Part shown: piece after piece, positions 28,479 through 37,546 of the stretch
Numbering within the stretch: the stretch's first letter is position 1
How the letters are laid out: every line of letters starts with the position of its first letter
Assembly (NCBI GenBank): GCA_002967695.1
Contig: PUHN01000014.1
Coordinates: 1-64,000 of the forward strand
Source: Rhodobacteraceae bacterium WD3A24
GTDB taxonomy: Bacteria > Pseudomonadota > Alphaproteobacteria > Rhodobacterales > Rhodobacteraceae
Length of the DNA: 64,000 nucleotides
Direction: 5' to 3'
Program-made: the position numbers and the translations under genes
Notes under the pieces: model-generated
Databases searched by the model: none
Seen by the model: the letters and a program-made list of their open reading frames with translations, nothing else
What the model was told of the DNA's origin: nothing

Positions 28479-28772
28479 ATGATCGTCTGTCACTGCAACG
28501 CCATCACCGACCGCGACATCCGCGCCGCGGTGGACTGGATGCGCGCCGCCGATCCCGAAACCATCATCACGCCGGGCAAGGTCTATCACGCGCTGGGCAA
28601 GCGCGCCGATTGCGGCGGCTGTCTGCCGCTCTTGCTTGCCGAGATGGAAAAATGTGACACATTGGAAGTGCCCATGAACCTGCGCGGCCTGCGCCGCGCC
28701 AAGCTGGAGGGAAAAGCGGATGAAGGGCGACGCCAAGGTCATCGAATACCTCAACGCGGCGCTGCGGAGTGA
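28479..28772 (+). CDS. bfd: Bacterioferritin-associated ferredoxin
   Basis: Bfd donates electrons to bacterioferritin to release stored iron. The 97-residue protein has the [2Fe-2S] ligands C4 and C6 (CHC) and C45 and C48 (CGGC). The family is normally about 65-75 residues; here a basic C-terminal tail of roughly 25-30 residues extends 53 bases into bfr in another frame. It is 15 bases after hemP. The tail may be translated simply because no stop occurs earlier. Confidence 0.92.
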   Translation: MIVCHCNAITDRDIRAAVDWMRAADPETIITPGKVYHALGKRADCGGCLPLLLAEMEKCDTLEVPMNLRGLRRAKLEGKADEGRRQGHRIPQRGAAE

Positions 28773-29205
28773 GCTGACCGCGATCAACCAGTACTGGCTG
28801 CACTACCGGATGCAGGAGGACTGGGGCTATGGAAAGATCGCGGCCAAGTCCCGCGCCGAGAGCATCGAGGAGATGCACCACGCCGACAAGCTGGTCGAGC
28901 GCATCCTGTTTCTCGAAGGCCATCCCAACCTGCAGAAGCTCGATCCGCTGCGCATCGGGCAGACCCTGCGCGAGACGCTCGACTGCGATCTGGCCGCCGA
29001 GCACGATGCGCGCACTCTCTACAGGGAGGCGCGCGATCATTGCGAGGCGGTGGGCGACTATGTCTCCAAGAACCTTTTCGAGGCGTTGATCGCCGACGAG
29101 GAAGGCCATATCGACTATCTCGAAACCCAGATCGGCCTGTGCGAGGAGATCGGCGCGGAACGCTACGGGCTGCTCAACGCCAGCTCCGCCGAGGCGGAGG
29201 AATAG
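28720..29205 (+). CDS. bfr: Bacterioferritin
   Basis: Bacterioferritin forms a 24-subunit heme-containing iron store. The 161-residue protein has all ferroxidase ligands at family positions (E18, E51, H54, E94, E127, H130) and the heme-ligating M52. The ATG at 28720 is within bfd (53-base overlap) and preceded by AGGG. The pair bfd-bfr is a functional donor-store unit. Confidence 0.96.
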   Translation: MKGDAKVIEYLNAALRSELTAINQYWLHYRMQEDWGYGKIAAKSRAESIEEMHHADKLVERILFLEGHPNLQKLDPLRIGQTLRETLDCDLAAEHDARTLYREARDHCEAVGDYVSKNLFEALIADEEGHIDYLETQIGLCEEIGAERYGLLNASSAEAEE

Positions 29206-29253
29206 GGCAGGGCGCGCGCGTCTTTCGGGAGCCGTGGCGGCCGTATCGCGCCG

Positions 29254-30726
29254 TCAGAACCCGATATCGAAGACATACGGGCCGAGCAGGCGGAACAGGG
29301 CGAAGCTCGTGGCGATGGCGATGAGGTTGAGCAGGACGCCGGCGCGCAGCATGTCGCCGAGCCGCATCGGCTCATAGGCGAAGACGATCGCGTTGGGCGG
29401 CGTTGCCACCGGCATCATGAACGCCATCGAGGCGCCCAGTGCGACGGGCACGCACAGCAGTGCGGGTGGCAGGCCGAGCCCCACGGCGACGGCGCCAAGG
29501 ATCGGCAGGAAGGTCGCCGTCGAGGCGGTGTTGGAGGTGATCTCGGTCAGCAGGACGATCGCGGCCAGCACTGCGAGCACGAGCGCTGCCGGACCCAGCG
29601 TCAGCCCGCCGACACTCTGGCCGATCCAGGCTGCCAGCCCCGTCTCCGAAAAGCCGCGCGCCAGTGCGAGCCCGCCGCCGAAGAGAAGCAGGATGCCCCA
29701 GGGCAGCTCGCGCGTCGCCGCCCAGTCGAGCGCCCGGACCCCGTCGGCCGTGGCGGGCACGGCGAAAAGGACCAACGCGGCGGCAATGGCGATCAGTGTA
29801 TCGTCGATGGGCAGCCCCGTCGCCGTGGCCAGGGGCGCGCGCAGGAGCCAGGCGGCCGCGGTGGCTGCGAAGATTGCCGCCACCATCCGCTCGGGGCCGC
29901 GCATCCGCCCCAGCGACGCCCGTTCCGAGGCAAGAAGCTCGTCCGCGCCGGCCATCGTGCCGGCCGGCGCGGCAAACAGAACCTGCGTCAGCAGGAGCCA
30001 GGCCAGCGGGAGCATGACGGCCACGACGGGAACGCCCAGCAGCATCCAGCGCGAAAAGGTGATCTCGAGCCCGTAGCTGCTGGCGAGAAATCCCGCCATG
30101 AGCGCGTTGGGCGGCGTGCCGATCAGGGTGCCCACCCCGCCGATCGAGGCGCTGTAGGCGATCGAGAGCATCAGCGCGACGCCGAAACCGCGCGGGCCGG
30201 CGGTTGACGATCCGTCGTCCATCAGCGCGATCACCGACAGCCCGACCGTGTACATCATCATCGCCGTGGCGGTGTTGGAGACCCACATCGACAGGAACGC
30301 CGTCGCCAGCATGAAGCCGAGGATGATCCGGCGCGGCGATGTGCCGACCGCGGCGACGATTCCCAGCGCGATGCGCCGGTGCAGGCCCACGCGCTGCATC
30401 GCGGCGGCGAGGAGGAAACCCCCAAGGAACAGGAAGATCAGCGGATGCGCGTATTGCGCGGCGGTCGGTGTCATCGCCCCGACGGCGAAGAGCGGCATCA
30501 GGACCAGCGGCAACAGCGCCGTCGCGGGGATGGGGACGGCTTCGGTCAGCCACCATGTGACCATCCAGACCGTCATCGCCACCATCCGCCATGCCTCTGG
30601 CGCCATCTCCGGTGGCGGCGGGGCCAGCAGGCAGGCGGCCGCGAGGACGGGACCCGCCACCAGCCCGATCCATTGCCGACGCGGCGCAGGGCCGCTCTTT
30701 CGGGTGGGTGTCGATTGTCTTGTCAT
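29254..30726 (-). CDS. DASS/SLC13 family anion (dicarboxylate or sulfate) transporter
   Basis: This 490-residue membrane protein has about twelve hydrophobic segments. SLC13-type signatures are seen as WLTEAVPIPATALLPLVLMP near the start, FLGGFLLAAAMQRVGLHRRIAL, and the paired S-N-T motifs VSNTATAMMM and EITSNTASTATFLPIL, which bind sodium and the carboxylate. Precise substrate is not predictable. It lies 87 bases downstream of the glycosyltransferase fusion on the same strand. Confidence 0.9.
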   Translation of the reverse strand: MTRQSTPTRKSGPAPRRQWIGLVAGPVLAAACLLAPPPPEMAPEAWRMVAMTVWMVTWWLTEAVPIPATALLPLVLMPLFAVGAMTPTAAQYAHPLIFLFLGGFLLAAAMQRVGLHRRIALGIVAAVGTSPRRIILGFMLATAFLSMWVSNTATAMMMYTVGLSVIALMDDGSSTAGPRGFGVALMLSIAYSASIGGVGTLIGTPPNALMAGFLASSYGLEITFSRWMLLGVPVVAVMLPLAWLLLTQVLFAAPAGTMAGADELLASERASLGRMRGPERMVAAIFAATAAAWLLRAPLATATGLPIDDTLIAIAAALVLFAVPATADGVRALDWAATRELPWGILLLFGGGLALARGFSETGLAAWIGQSVGGLTLGPAALVLAVLAAIVLLTEITSNTASTATFLPILGAVAVGLGLPPALLCVPVALGASMAFMMPVATPPNAIVFAYEPMRLGDMLRAGVLLNLIAIATSFALFRLLGPYVFDIGF

Positions 30727-30813
30727 TCGCTGGCCCCCGCGCCCGCTCCGCCCGATCTGGCGGCGACGCTCGCACCGGCGCGGGGGGCTGTCCAGCCCGC
30801 CGGGATGCGGCGC

Positions 30814-33060
30814 TCAGGCGGTGCGCCGGCGCCGGCTGTCATCGGGCTGTCGCCGCTCTTCGGCGAGGGCGCGGGCATAGACCTCGCCGATCGAGTCGGC
30901 AAAGGCGTCGAGGGCATATTGCCGGGCGAATGCCTGTGCCCATCGGCCCATCTCCGCCCGGAGGGCATCGTCGCGCAGCAGCGATTCGACCGCTCCGGCC
31001 CAGGCGTCGATGTCCTCGAGCGTCTTGAAGCCGTTATGGCCATGGCGGACGAAATCGTCGATGCCGCTTGAATCCACGGCCACGACGGGCAGCCCGGCGG
31101 CCATGGCCTCGACCACGACCATCCCCTGCGTCTCGGACTTGGAGGCGAAGACGAATACATCGCCCAGCCGGTAATGCGCGGCCATCTCTTCGGGCGCCAC
31201 GGCCCCGGTGAAGGTGACGCGGTCCTGAAGCCCGCAGGTTGTGATCAGCGCCTCCAGGCGGGGGCGGTCGGCGCCGTCGCCGAGGATGAGCAGGCGAAAG
31301 GGGCGGTCGAGCCGCTCCTTCAGCCGGGCGACGGCGCGGATCAGGAAGGCCACGTTCTTTTCGGGCGAAAGCCGCGAGGCGGTGACAAGCACAAGTTCGT
31401 CACCGATCTGCAGTTCCTTGCGCAGCGCCGCGACCCGACTTTCGGGAACCGTCAGGAACGTCTCGTAGTCGATGCCGGTGGGCTGGACGAAAATCGGACG
31501 CCACACCCCGATCAACCGCATGTATTCCTTGGCCGCCGCTGTGGGCACGACCACCGCGCTGCACTTGTTGGCGAAGCGTTCCACCAGCCAGTGCGAGATC
31601 ACGTTGCGAAACAGCCGCCCCGGAAAGGGGATGTAGTGGGCATAGTGTTCGAGCCGCGTGTGATAGGTGTATATGGCGGGCGCCTTCTTGCGCCGTGCGA
31701 GGAACAGACCGAGCGAGCCCATCCAGAACGGATGGTGCAGATGGATCACATCCGGGCCGAATTCGCGCAGCCGGCGCCGGATGCCGCGCTGAAAGATGTT
31801 GGCGATGGCGAACTCGCCGCTCAGCCCCCACGGCACCAGCGGTCGCACGCGCAGAACCTGCGGGTCGTCCGCCCCGTCCGCGTCGGGATAGCCGGGCGCG
31901 ATGATCATCACCGTGTGGCCCTGCGACTCGAGCGCGCCGCGCAGCCGCGCGATCGAGATCGGCACGCCGCCGACATAGGGCAGGTAGTTGTTGGTGAACA
32001 TCGCAACGCGCAGGGGGCGGCCCCGCCACGGCGTCGGATCGACGTCGTAATGAGGATAGTAGTCGCGCTCGCGGTAGAGCAGTCGATAGAGCTTGACCGT
32101 CACCAGCAGCAGGGCGCTGAATATCAGAAGGAAGTTGACCGCGCTGACGTAGAACAGCGAATAGATGAAGAACCACAGGCTTTCGAGCCGCGACATCAGC
32201 GGGCTCTGCCCCGAGTCGAGCCGCTCCAGCCCGATCTCGACCTCGCCGGCGCCGGAGCTAACCGTCAGATAGTGGTAGAAGCTCGTCTCGGTATTGAGGA
32301 CGAACCCGCCGCCTCCCCCCGTGGTGACGTAACGCACACCGTCGCGGGTCCGGTCGGCAAAGGTCGCCGGCCCGGCCGAAAACACCGCGTCGACGCCATG
32401 GCGCGCGAACATCCCCATCAGGCGGGCACGATCCTGCGGCGCCGACCACGCGCCGTCGTCGGACGCAAAGAACATCTCCTCTTCCGGTGCAATGAGCGGA
32501 TGGCCCATGAACACCAGAACATGCGCCGCACCGGTTCCCGCGAGCAGGTCGTCGAGCCAGCGCTCCTGCCAGCGCACCGGCGTCTTGCCGGTGCTGTCGA
32601 GAAACACCAGATGCGTATCCGCCGCGCGGGCGGAGTAGAAATGCGGACCGAAGCGCTCATAGAAGCGGTAGCTTCCGAACTCCTCGTATTCGTTCTCGCC
32701 GAAGGTCAGCAGATAGGGCCGTTCGAGATGGCTCAGCGTTCCCACAAGCGCGCGATACTTGTCCTCGCCGCCGCCCGACACGGCGTTGCCCGCCGACACG
32801 ACGAGATCGGCCTCGGAGTCGTTGATGCGCGGGATGATCTGGTTTTCGAAGACGCCGATGGAGTTGTTGACATTGCCCACGACCGCAAGCCGCAGCCGGT
32901 CGGCGTCGGCCACCTGCGTTTCGAGCCGCGCGATCTGGTCGCTGTGGAGCGCCTCGACATCGGCGGGAAACAGCAGAAGATAGGCCTTGTAGCCGATCAG
33001 CGTGACCAGCAGCGCAAGGTTGAGATAGAGCAGGACGGATATGACGACCCGCCGGTTCAC
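30814..33060 (-). CDS. Degenerate metallophosphoesterase-glycosyltransferase (GT4) fusion
   Basis: This is a 748-residue fusion. An N-terminal membrane helix (about 6-30) is followed by a calcineurin-type phosphoesterase-like domain (about 58-290), then a second helix pair or long helix (about 310-345) and a cytosolic GT4 glycosyltransferase (about 370-730). The phosphoesterase metal motifs are altered (VVGNVNNS, SAGNAV, FGENEY, SAGPATF; only the MGHPL histidine survives), so it should be inactive. The GT4 part is intact, with GGVPISIARL, the ASRLSPEKNV donor region and SETQGMVVVEAMAAGLP (E-x7-E). GTG 33058-33060 is chosen because GGGAGG precedes it and it overlaps the upstream stop by 4 bases. 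The acceptor is perhaps a lipid. Confidence 0.82.
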   Translation of the reverse strand: MNRRVVISVLLYLNLALLVTLIGYKAYLLLFPADVEALHSDQIARLETQVADADRLRLAVVGNVNNSIGVFENQIIPRINDSEADLVVSAGNAVSGGGEDKYRALVGTLSHLERPYLLTFGENEYEEFGSYRFYERFGPHFYSARAADTHLVFLDSTGKTPVRWQERWLDDLLAGTGAAHVLVFMGHPLIAPEEEMFFASDDGAWSAPQDRARLMGMFARHGVDAVFSAGPATFADRTRDGVRYVTTGGGGGFVLNTETSFYHYLTVSSGAGEVEIGLERLDSGQSPLMSRLESLWFFIYSLFYVSAVNFLLIFSALLLVTVKLYRLLYRERDYYPHYDVDPTPWRGRPLRVAMFTNNYLPYVGGVPISIARLRGALESQGHTVMIIAPGYPDADGADDPQVLRVRPLVPWGLSGEFAIANIFQRGIRRRLREFGPDVIHLHHPFWMGSLGLFLARRKKAPAIYTYHTRLEHYAHYIPFPGRLFRNVISHWLVERFANKCSAVVVPTAAAKEYMRLIGVWRPIFVQPTGIDYETFLTVPESRVAALRKELQIGDELVLVTASRLSPEKNVAFLIRAVARLKERLDRPFRLLILGDGADRPRLEALITTCGLQDRVTFTGAVAPEEMAAHYRLGDVFVFASKSETQGMVVVEAMAAGLPVVAVDSSGIDDFVRHGHNGFKTLEDIDAWAGAVESLLRDDALRAEMGRWAQAFARQYALDAFADSIGEVYARALAEERRQPDDSRRRRTA

Positions 33061-34112
33061 CCGCGCCTCCCGATCCGGGCGATCTCGATCTGGGTCAGGA
33101 TCAACCCTATGAGCATTCCGAAATAGATCGTCGCGAAGCGCCATGCGACGATGACCAGCAACAGCTGCCCCGACGGCACCTGCCCGGCGAACAGGCCGGC
33201 GAACACGCCTTCCGAGATGCCGGCCGATCCGGGCGTGGGCGCGAAATACATGATGAAGGTGACGACGACGAGCTTGCCCGTCGTGTCGATATAGCCGACA
33301 TCATGGCCCAGATTGGTCAGGATCAGAGCGGGAAAGCTGAACAGGCTGACCAGAAAGACCAGCGTGAACAGCATCGATGCGGCAACTTGGCGCCGCGGCC
33401 CGCCCAGATAAGTGCGGAAACTGAGCGAGAAATCGCGCAGCTCCGCGGAGACCTGCTCCTGCCAGCGGTCGCGGCGTTCGGGGCCGATCAGGCCGATCCG
33501 GGCGCCGAGGCCGATCAGCCGGGCGATCGGGGCGATCAACCAGCCCGCCCGGAACAGCACCACTGCAAACCCTGCCAGATAGGCGAGGATGAGCAGGGCC
33601 ACCGCCTCGGAGATACGCCCGAGGATCGGGTGCCCGGCCAGTTCGGGCAGCGACAGCAATGCCAGCGGCGCCAGCGTGAAGATCACGATGACGGCCAGCA
33701 CCGTCCGGATCGTCGTGGCCGCCATCGCCCGGCCGACGCCCACGCCATGGGCGCGCAGATACCACACCTGCGCGAAGCCGCCGCCCGTGGCCAGCGGCGT
33801 GATGTTGGAGAAGAAGATGTTGATGAAGACCAGCCGCAGCATGGCGCCCGGTGCGATCGTCTCGCCCAGCGCGCGCAGCGTGAAGTAGAGCCGCAACCCG
33901 TCGGCCAGCAGATACAGCGCCATCAGCGCACCGACCGAGGCGATCATGCGCGCGCTGAATATCCGCGCGTCAAAGCGGATCGTCCCGCCCAGCGCGTCCT
34001 GGACGGCCCAGAGGCCGAGCGCCGTCAGCCCGACGAACAGCCCCCCCAGCAGGAGCATGCGCCGCGCGGAGCGGTCGGGCGGCAGATCGGTGGGAATGGC
34101 GCTCCGGGGCAC
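33057..34112 (-). CDS. Flippase-like/LPG-synthase transmembrane-domain family protein
   Basis: This 351-residue integral membrane protein with eight or so helices matches the lysylphosphatidylglycerol synthase transmembrane region (UPF0104/flippase-like). Signatures are NIFFSNITPLATGGGFAQVWYLRAHG and the late APTPGSAGISEGVFAGLF. The aminoacyltransferase domain of true MprF is absent. Such stand-alone proteins are often associated with glycosyltransferases and proposed to move lipid-linked substrates. It overlaps the glycosyltransferase fusion by 4 bases, so the two are probably translated together. Confidence 0.88.
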   Translation of the reverse strand: MPRSAIPTDLPPDRSARRMLLLGGLFVGLTALGLWAVQDALGGTIRFDARIFSARMIASVGALMALYLLADGLRLYFTLRALGETIAPGAMLRLVFINIFFSNITPLATGGGFAQVWYLRAHGVGVGRAMAATTIRTVLAVIVIFTLAPLALLSLPELAGHPILGRISEAVALLILAYLAGFAVVLFRAGWLIAPIARLIGLGARIGLIGPERRDRWQEQVSAELRDFSLSFRTYLGGPRRQVAASMLFTLVFLVSLFSFPALILTNLGHDVGYIDTTGKLVVVTFIMYFAPTPGSAGISEGVFAGLFAGQVPSGQLLLVIVAWRFATIYFGMLIGLILTQIEIARIGRRG

Positions 34113-34208
34113 GGCGCTCCTGCGTCGCTCAGGGGGCCGGGGTGGAGTTGCCCGGCGAACAGTTCGTCAATAGGCCAGCCCGCCGCCGCGGACAACCGCC
34201 CGGGCCAC

Positions 34209-34820
34209 TCAGAACAGCGCCAGCAGCCCCGCCGCCGCACCGGCCAGAGTGGCGACCAGCACCAGCCCAAGCCCCACGGCGCAATAGCCCAGGATCACCA
34301 GCACCCCGTCGCGCAGATAGAGCCCGCCCGCGAATAGCGCCATCGCCGTGGCCAGCGTCATGGTCAGGAACGGCACCAACTCGATCAGCGGCATGAGAAA
34401 GCTGATGACCAGGCAGATCAGCAGGGGCGGGATGTTGCCGGGCGGGTCGGTCAACCATGTCAGCCGGACCTTCAGCCACGGGTCGATCCATGCCGCCGGC
34501 CAGCGCAGAAACGCCACGACCTGTTTCTGCCGGTGGGGTGGCAGCGTCTGACGGCGCAGAACCGCCGGCAGCCACAAATGGTCGCGGCCCAGCAGGATCT
34601 GCAGCACGATAAGCCCGATCAGCAGGGCCAGCAGGCTAGGCATGCCGGGCACCACTGCGACGGGGGACAGGATCACGAGCGTGGGAACAAGAAGAAGCAG
34701 CGCGAAAGAGCGCTCGCCCATCTGCCGCAGAACGTCCTCGACCGACAGCCCCTTTTCGCTGCCGGCCCGCTCGATCTCGTCAACAAGCTCGTCGAACTTT
34801 CCGCCGCCCTGATCGCTCAC
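34209..34820 (-). CDS. ExoD family exopolysaccharide synthesis protein
   Basis: This 203-residue membrane protein has the ExoD layout. A soluble N-terminus contains GLSVEDVLRQMGERSFALLLL, followed by VPGMPSLLALLIGLIVLQ and PRRQTLPPHR-like basic loops between helices. ExoD in rhizobia affects exopolysaccharide production and alkaline tolerance; its molecular activity is unknown. It lies 96 bases upstream of the flippase-like gene on the same strand and suggests an envelope glycan theme for the cluster. Confidence 0.88.
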   Translation of the reverse strand: MSDQGGGKFDELVDEIERAGSEKGLSVEDVLRQMGERSFALLLLVPTLVILSPVAVVPGMPSLLALLIGLIVLQILLGRDHLWLPAVLRRQTLPPHRQKQVVAFLRWPAAWIDPWLKVRLTWLTDPPGNIPPLLICLVISFLMPLIELVPFLTMTLATAMALFAGGLYLRDGVLVILGYCAVGLGLVLVATLAGAAAGLLALF

Positions 34821-34888
34821 CGCCGCTCCTGCTGCCCTCGCGGAAAAAATCTACACCAGCGCGGTCCGCGGCGCCATGGCCGGCGCGG

Positions 34889-35998
34889 TCAGCCCGGACC
34901 GGCGCGCCCCGGCGTGCCGGCAAGAACGCTGGTCGAGGCCAGCGACTTGATGATCGCATAGCAATCCTCGCCCGGCGCCAGGCCGAGCGCCTGCGCCGAG
35001 CGGCGCGTGATGCGCGCCAGCAGACGCTCCTCTCCCACGTCCAGCTCGACCATCACGCCGGGCCCCTCGCCGGGCCGCACCGCGATGACGCGCGCGGGCA
35101 GGATGTTGAGCGCCGAGAGCCCCCCGGGGTGGCCGCGTGCAAGGATCACGTCCTGCGCGTGCACCCGCAGGCGTATCCGCGTGCCCGGCGCGCCCGACAG
35201 CGCGGGCACCAGAAGCGGCCCGGCCGACGTCTCGACGCGGGTGAGGCCGTCATCCTCCTGCGCGGCGATCCTCGCGTAGATCAGCGCGCTGGCCTCGGAA
35301 AGCCCCACCGCATGCACCGCCTGCGGCTGGGCCAGCACATCGGCGGCGGGGCCCGCGCTGACCACGCGGCCCTCGCGCATCGCCACGACAGTCGTCGCCA
35401 GCCGCGCCACCTCGCCGACCGAGTGGCTGACATAGAGGATCGGCAGCGCCGTCTCGTCGCGCAGCCGTTCGAGATAGGGCAGGATCTCTTCCTTGCGCGC
35501 CTCGTCGAGCGAGGCGAGCGGCTCGTCCATCAGCAGCATCCGCGGCGACGACAGCAGCGCCCGGCCAATGGCCACGCGCTGCTTCTCGCCGCCCGAAAGC
35601 CCGCCCGGACGGCGGTCGAGCAAGTCCCCAATTCCCAGCATCTCGACCACCCGCGCCTCTTCGGCCCGGTCGCGGCGGGAGGCGCGCGCGAACCAGCGGC
35701 CATAGCGCAGGTTCGCGCGCACGGTCAGGTGCGGAAACAGCCGCCCCTCCTGGAACACGTAGCCCAGCCGGCGCTTGTGCGGCGGTACCCAGATGCCCGC
35801 CGCGCTGTCCATCAGGACCGTGCCGTCCAGAACCACCCGCCCGGCATCGGGGCGCATCAGGCCCGCCACGGCCTGCACCACGGTGGTCTTGCCCGAGCCC
35901 GAGCGGCCGAACAGCGCCGTCACCCCCGGCGGGGCCTCGACGTCGATGTCGAGGACGAAGCCCGGCAGCGTGTGGTGGAGCGCCACCGACAGCGTCAT
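34889..35998 (-). CDS. modC: Molybdate ABC transporter ATP-binding protein
   Basis: ModC is the ATPase of the molybdate importer. The 369-residue protein has Walker A (FGRSGSGKTT), the signature LSGGEKQRVAIGRAL and Walker B (MLLMDEPLASLD). A C-terminal molybdate/TOBE (mop) domain of about 130 residues includes LSALNILPARVIAV, as expected for ModC. The ATG at 35996-35998 overlaps the modB stop by 4 bases. Confidence 0.95.
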   Translation of the reverse strand: MTLSVALHHTLPGFVLDIDVEAPPGVTALFGRSGSGKTTVVQAVAGLMRPDAGRVVLDGTVLMDSAAGIWVPPHKRRLGYVFQEGRLFPHLTVRANLRYGRWFARASRRDRAEEARVVEMLGIGDLLDRRPGGLSGGEKQRVAIGRALLSSPRMLLMDEPLASLDEARKEEILPYLERLRDETALPILYVSHSVGEVARLATTVVAMREGRVVSAGPAADVLAQPQAVHAVGLSEASALIYARIAAQEDDGLTRVETSAGPLLVPALSGAPGTRIRLRVHAQDVILARGHPGGLSALNILPARVIAVRPGEGPGVMVELDVGEERLLARITRRSAQALGLAPGEDCYAIIKSLASTSVLAGTPGRAGPG

Positions 35999-36702
35999 GG
36001 GCCCGAAATCCTCAGGGCAATGCGTCGGGCGACCACTTCGGAGACGACCAGCGCACTGGCCGCGATCGCGACCGAGACCACCGCCAGCCGCGCGGCGCGG
36101 GATTCGCCGTCGGGGGTCTCGAGCATGAGGTCGATCGCCAGCGGCAGGGTCTGTGTCTGGCCGGGAATGTTGGAGACGAAAGTGATCGTCGCGCCGAACT
36201 CGCCCATGCCCTTGGCAAAGCCGAGCACCGCCCCCGCAACGATTCCGGGCAATATCAACGGAAGCGTCACCGTCAGGAAGATCCCCGCGCGCGAGGCGCC
36301 GAGCGTCGCGGCCGCCTGTTCGAGCCGGGGATCGACCGCCTCGATCGAAAGGCGCGCGGCGCGCACCATGAAGGGAAACGCCATCACGCCGGCGGCAAGG
36401 GCCGCGCCGGTCCAGCGGAAGGCGAAGACGATTCCGAAATGCGCCTGCAGGAAGCCGCCGATCGGCCCCTGCGTGCCGAATGTCAGCAGCAGCAGATAGC
36501 CCGTCACGACCGGGGGCATGATCAGCGGCAGATGGACGACGACATTGAGAACCTGCTTGCCCGGAAAGCGCCAGCGTGCCAGCGCGTGGGCGACCAGAAT
36601 GGCCAGCGGCAGGCTCGTCGCCACCGCCCAGAAGGCGACGCGCAGCGACAGCCGCACCGCCTGCCACTCTTCCGGGGAGAGCGGGCCGAGCCACTCCATC
36701 AT
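35995..36702 (-). CDS. modB: Molybdate ABC transporter permease
   Basis: This 235-residue permease has five to six membrane helices. The EAA loop is visible as EQAAATLGASRAGIFLTVTLPLILPGI, which docks on ModC, and GFAKGMGEFGATITFVSNIPG follows. It lies 7 bases after modA and overlaps modC, forming modABC on the minus strand. The first two codons are both ATG; either could serve as start. Confidence 0.95.
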   Translation of the reverse strand: MMEWLGPLSPEEWQAVRLSLRVAFWAVATSLPLAILVAHALARWRFPGKQVLNVVVHLPLIMPPVVTGYLLLLTFGTQGPIGGFLQAHFGIVFAFRWTGAALAAGVMAFPFMVRAARLSIEAVDPRLEQAAATLGASRAGIFLTVTLPLILPGIVAGAVLGFAKGMGEFGATITFVSNIPGQTQTLPLAIDLMLETPDGESRAARLAVVSVAIAASALVVSEVVARRIALRISGP

Positions 36703-36709
36703 GATCCGG

Positions 36710-37480
36710 TCACTCGGACATGACGGTGAAGCCTTGCGCCTCGAACGCCGCGCGGGCCGGCGCGCTCCGCAGGAAGTCGAGGAAGGCCCCCGTCACCGGG
36801 CTGCCCGAAGACGCGACGGCGGCGGCGGGATAGTCGATGGGCGGGTGCAACTCTGCCGGGAAGGTGGCCACCGCCGTCACATCGTCCTCGGCCGTCGCAT
36901 CGGTGGCATAGACGATGCCCATCGGGGCCTCGCCCGTGGCAACAAGCGACAGCGCCGCGCGCACATTGCCGGCCTGGGCGACCTGCAGCGCGACATCATC
37001 CCACAGCCCGAGGTTTTCCAGCGCGGCCTTTCCGTAGATGCCCGCCGGCACGGCCTCGACCAGCGCCATCGCCAGCCGTCCGCCACCGAGCATTCCACCC
37101 AGGTCGAGGTCTGGGCCGATCTCCACCGGGGCGGCGTCCTGGCCGTGCGCGATCAGAACGATCGCGTTGCCCAAGAGATCGAAGCGGGTTGCGGCGTCGA
37201 TCAGGCCGTCATCCTCCAGCATGTCCATCCACCCCGCATTGGCCGAGATGTACACATCCGCCGGCGCGCCCTGCTGTATCTGGCGGGCGAGCGCCGACGA
37301 GCCCGCCAGGGACAGGGTGACATCATGGCCTGTTTCCGCCTCGAAACGGCCGGCCACGTCGCGCATCGCGTCGGTCAGGCTCGCCGCCGCGAAGACAGTG
37401 ACCTCGCCGGCCGCGAGCGCGGCGGGCAGGAGAGTGATCGCCGCGGCCGCGAACGTCATTCGGCGCAGGGATGCTGCCAT
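36710..37480 (-). CDS. modA: Molybdate ABC transporter substrate-binding protein
   Basis: This 256-residue periplasmic protein has a signal peptide (residues 1-24, ending LAAG). The mature part begins with EVTVFAAASLTDAM, followed by SLAGSSALARQIQQGAPADVYISA, the oxyanion-binding signature of ModA. GGAGG stands before the ATG at 37478-37480; a longer in-frame opening lacks such a site. It is the first gene of modABC, downstream of the regulator modE. Confidence 0.95.
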   Translation of the reverse strand: MAASLRRMTFAAAAITLLPAALAAGEVTVFAAASLTDAMRDVAGRFEAETGHDVTLSLAGSSALARQIQQGAPADVYISANAGWMDMLEDDGLIDAATRFDLLGNAIVLIAHGQDAAPVEIGPDLDLGGMLGGGRLAMALVEAVPAGIYGKAALENLGLWDDVALQVAQAGNVRAALSLVATGEAPMGIVYATDATAEDDVTAVATFPAELHPPIDYPAAAVASSGSPVTGAFLDFLRSAPARAAFEAQGFTVMSE

Positions 37481-37546
37481 GTCCACCTCCCGGAAGTCGT
37501 CATGTCTCGGCGGAAATATCGCCCGGCTGATTGCGGTACGCAACCG

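Noticed and set aside
31174-33126. Plus-strand frame of about 650 codons opposite the glycosyltransferase fusion
   Set aside because: The minus-strand product has intact GT4 motifs and a coupled start; the plus-strand translation shows no domain and no ribosome site.
34889-36694. Single 600-codon minus-strand frame spanning modB and modC
   Set aside because: The first 230 codons are modB read in the wrong frame. ModC starts at 35998 with the family N-terminus and a 4-base overlap with modB.
37481-37546. Possible molybdate box between modE and modA
   Set aside because: I could not find a convincing pair of TATA-type half-sites with proper spacing; only scattered ATAT-like words are present.
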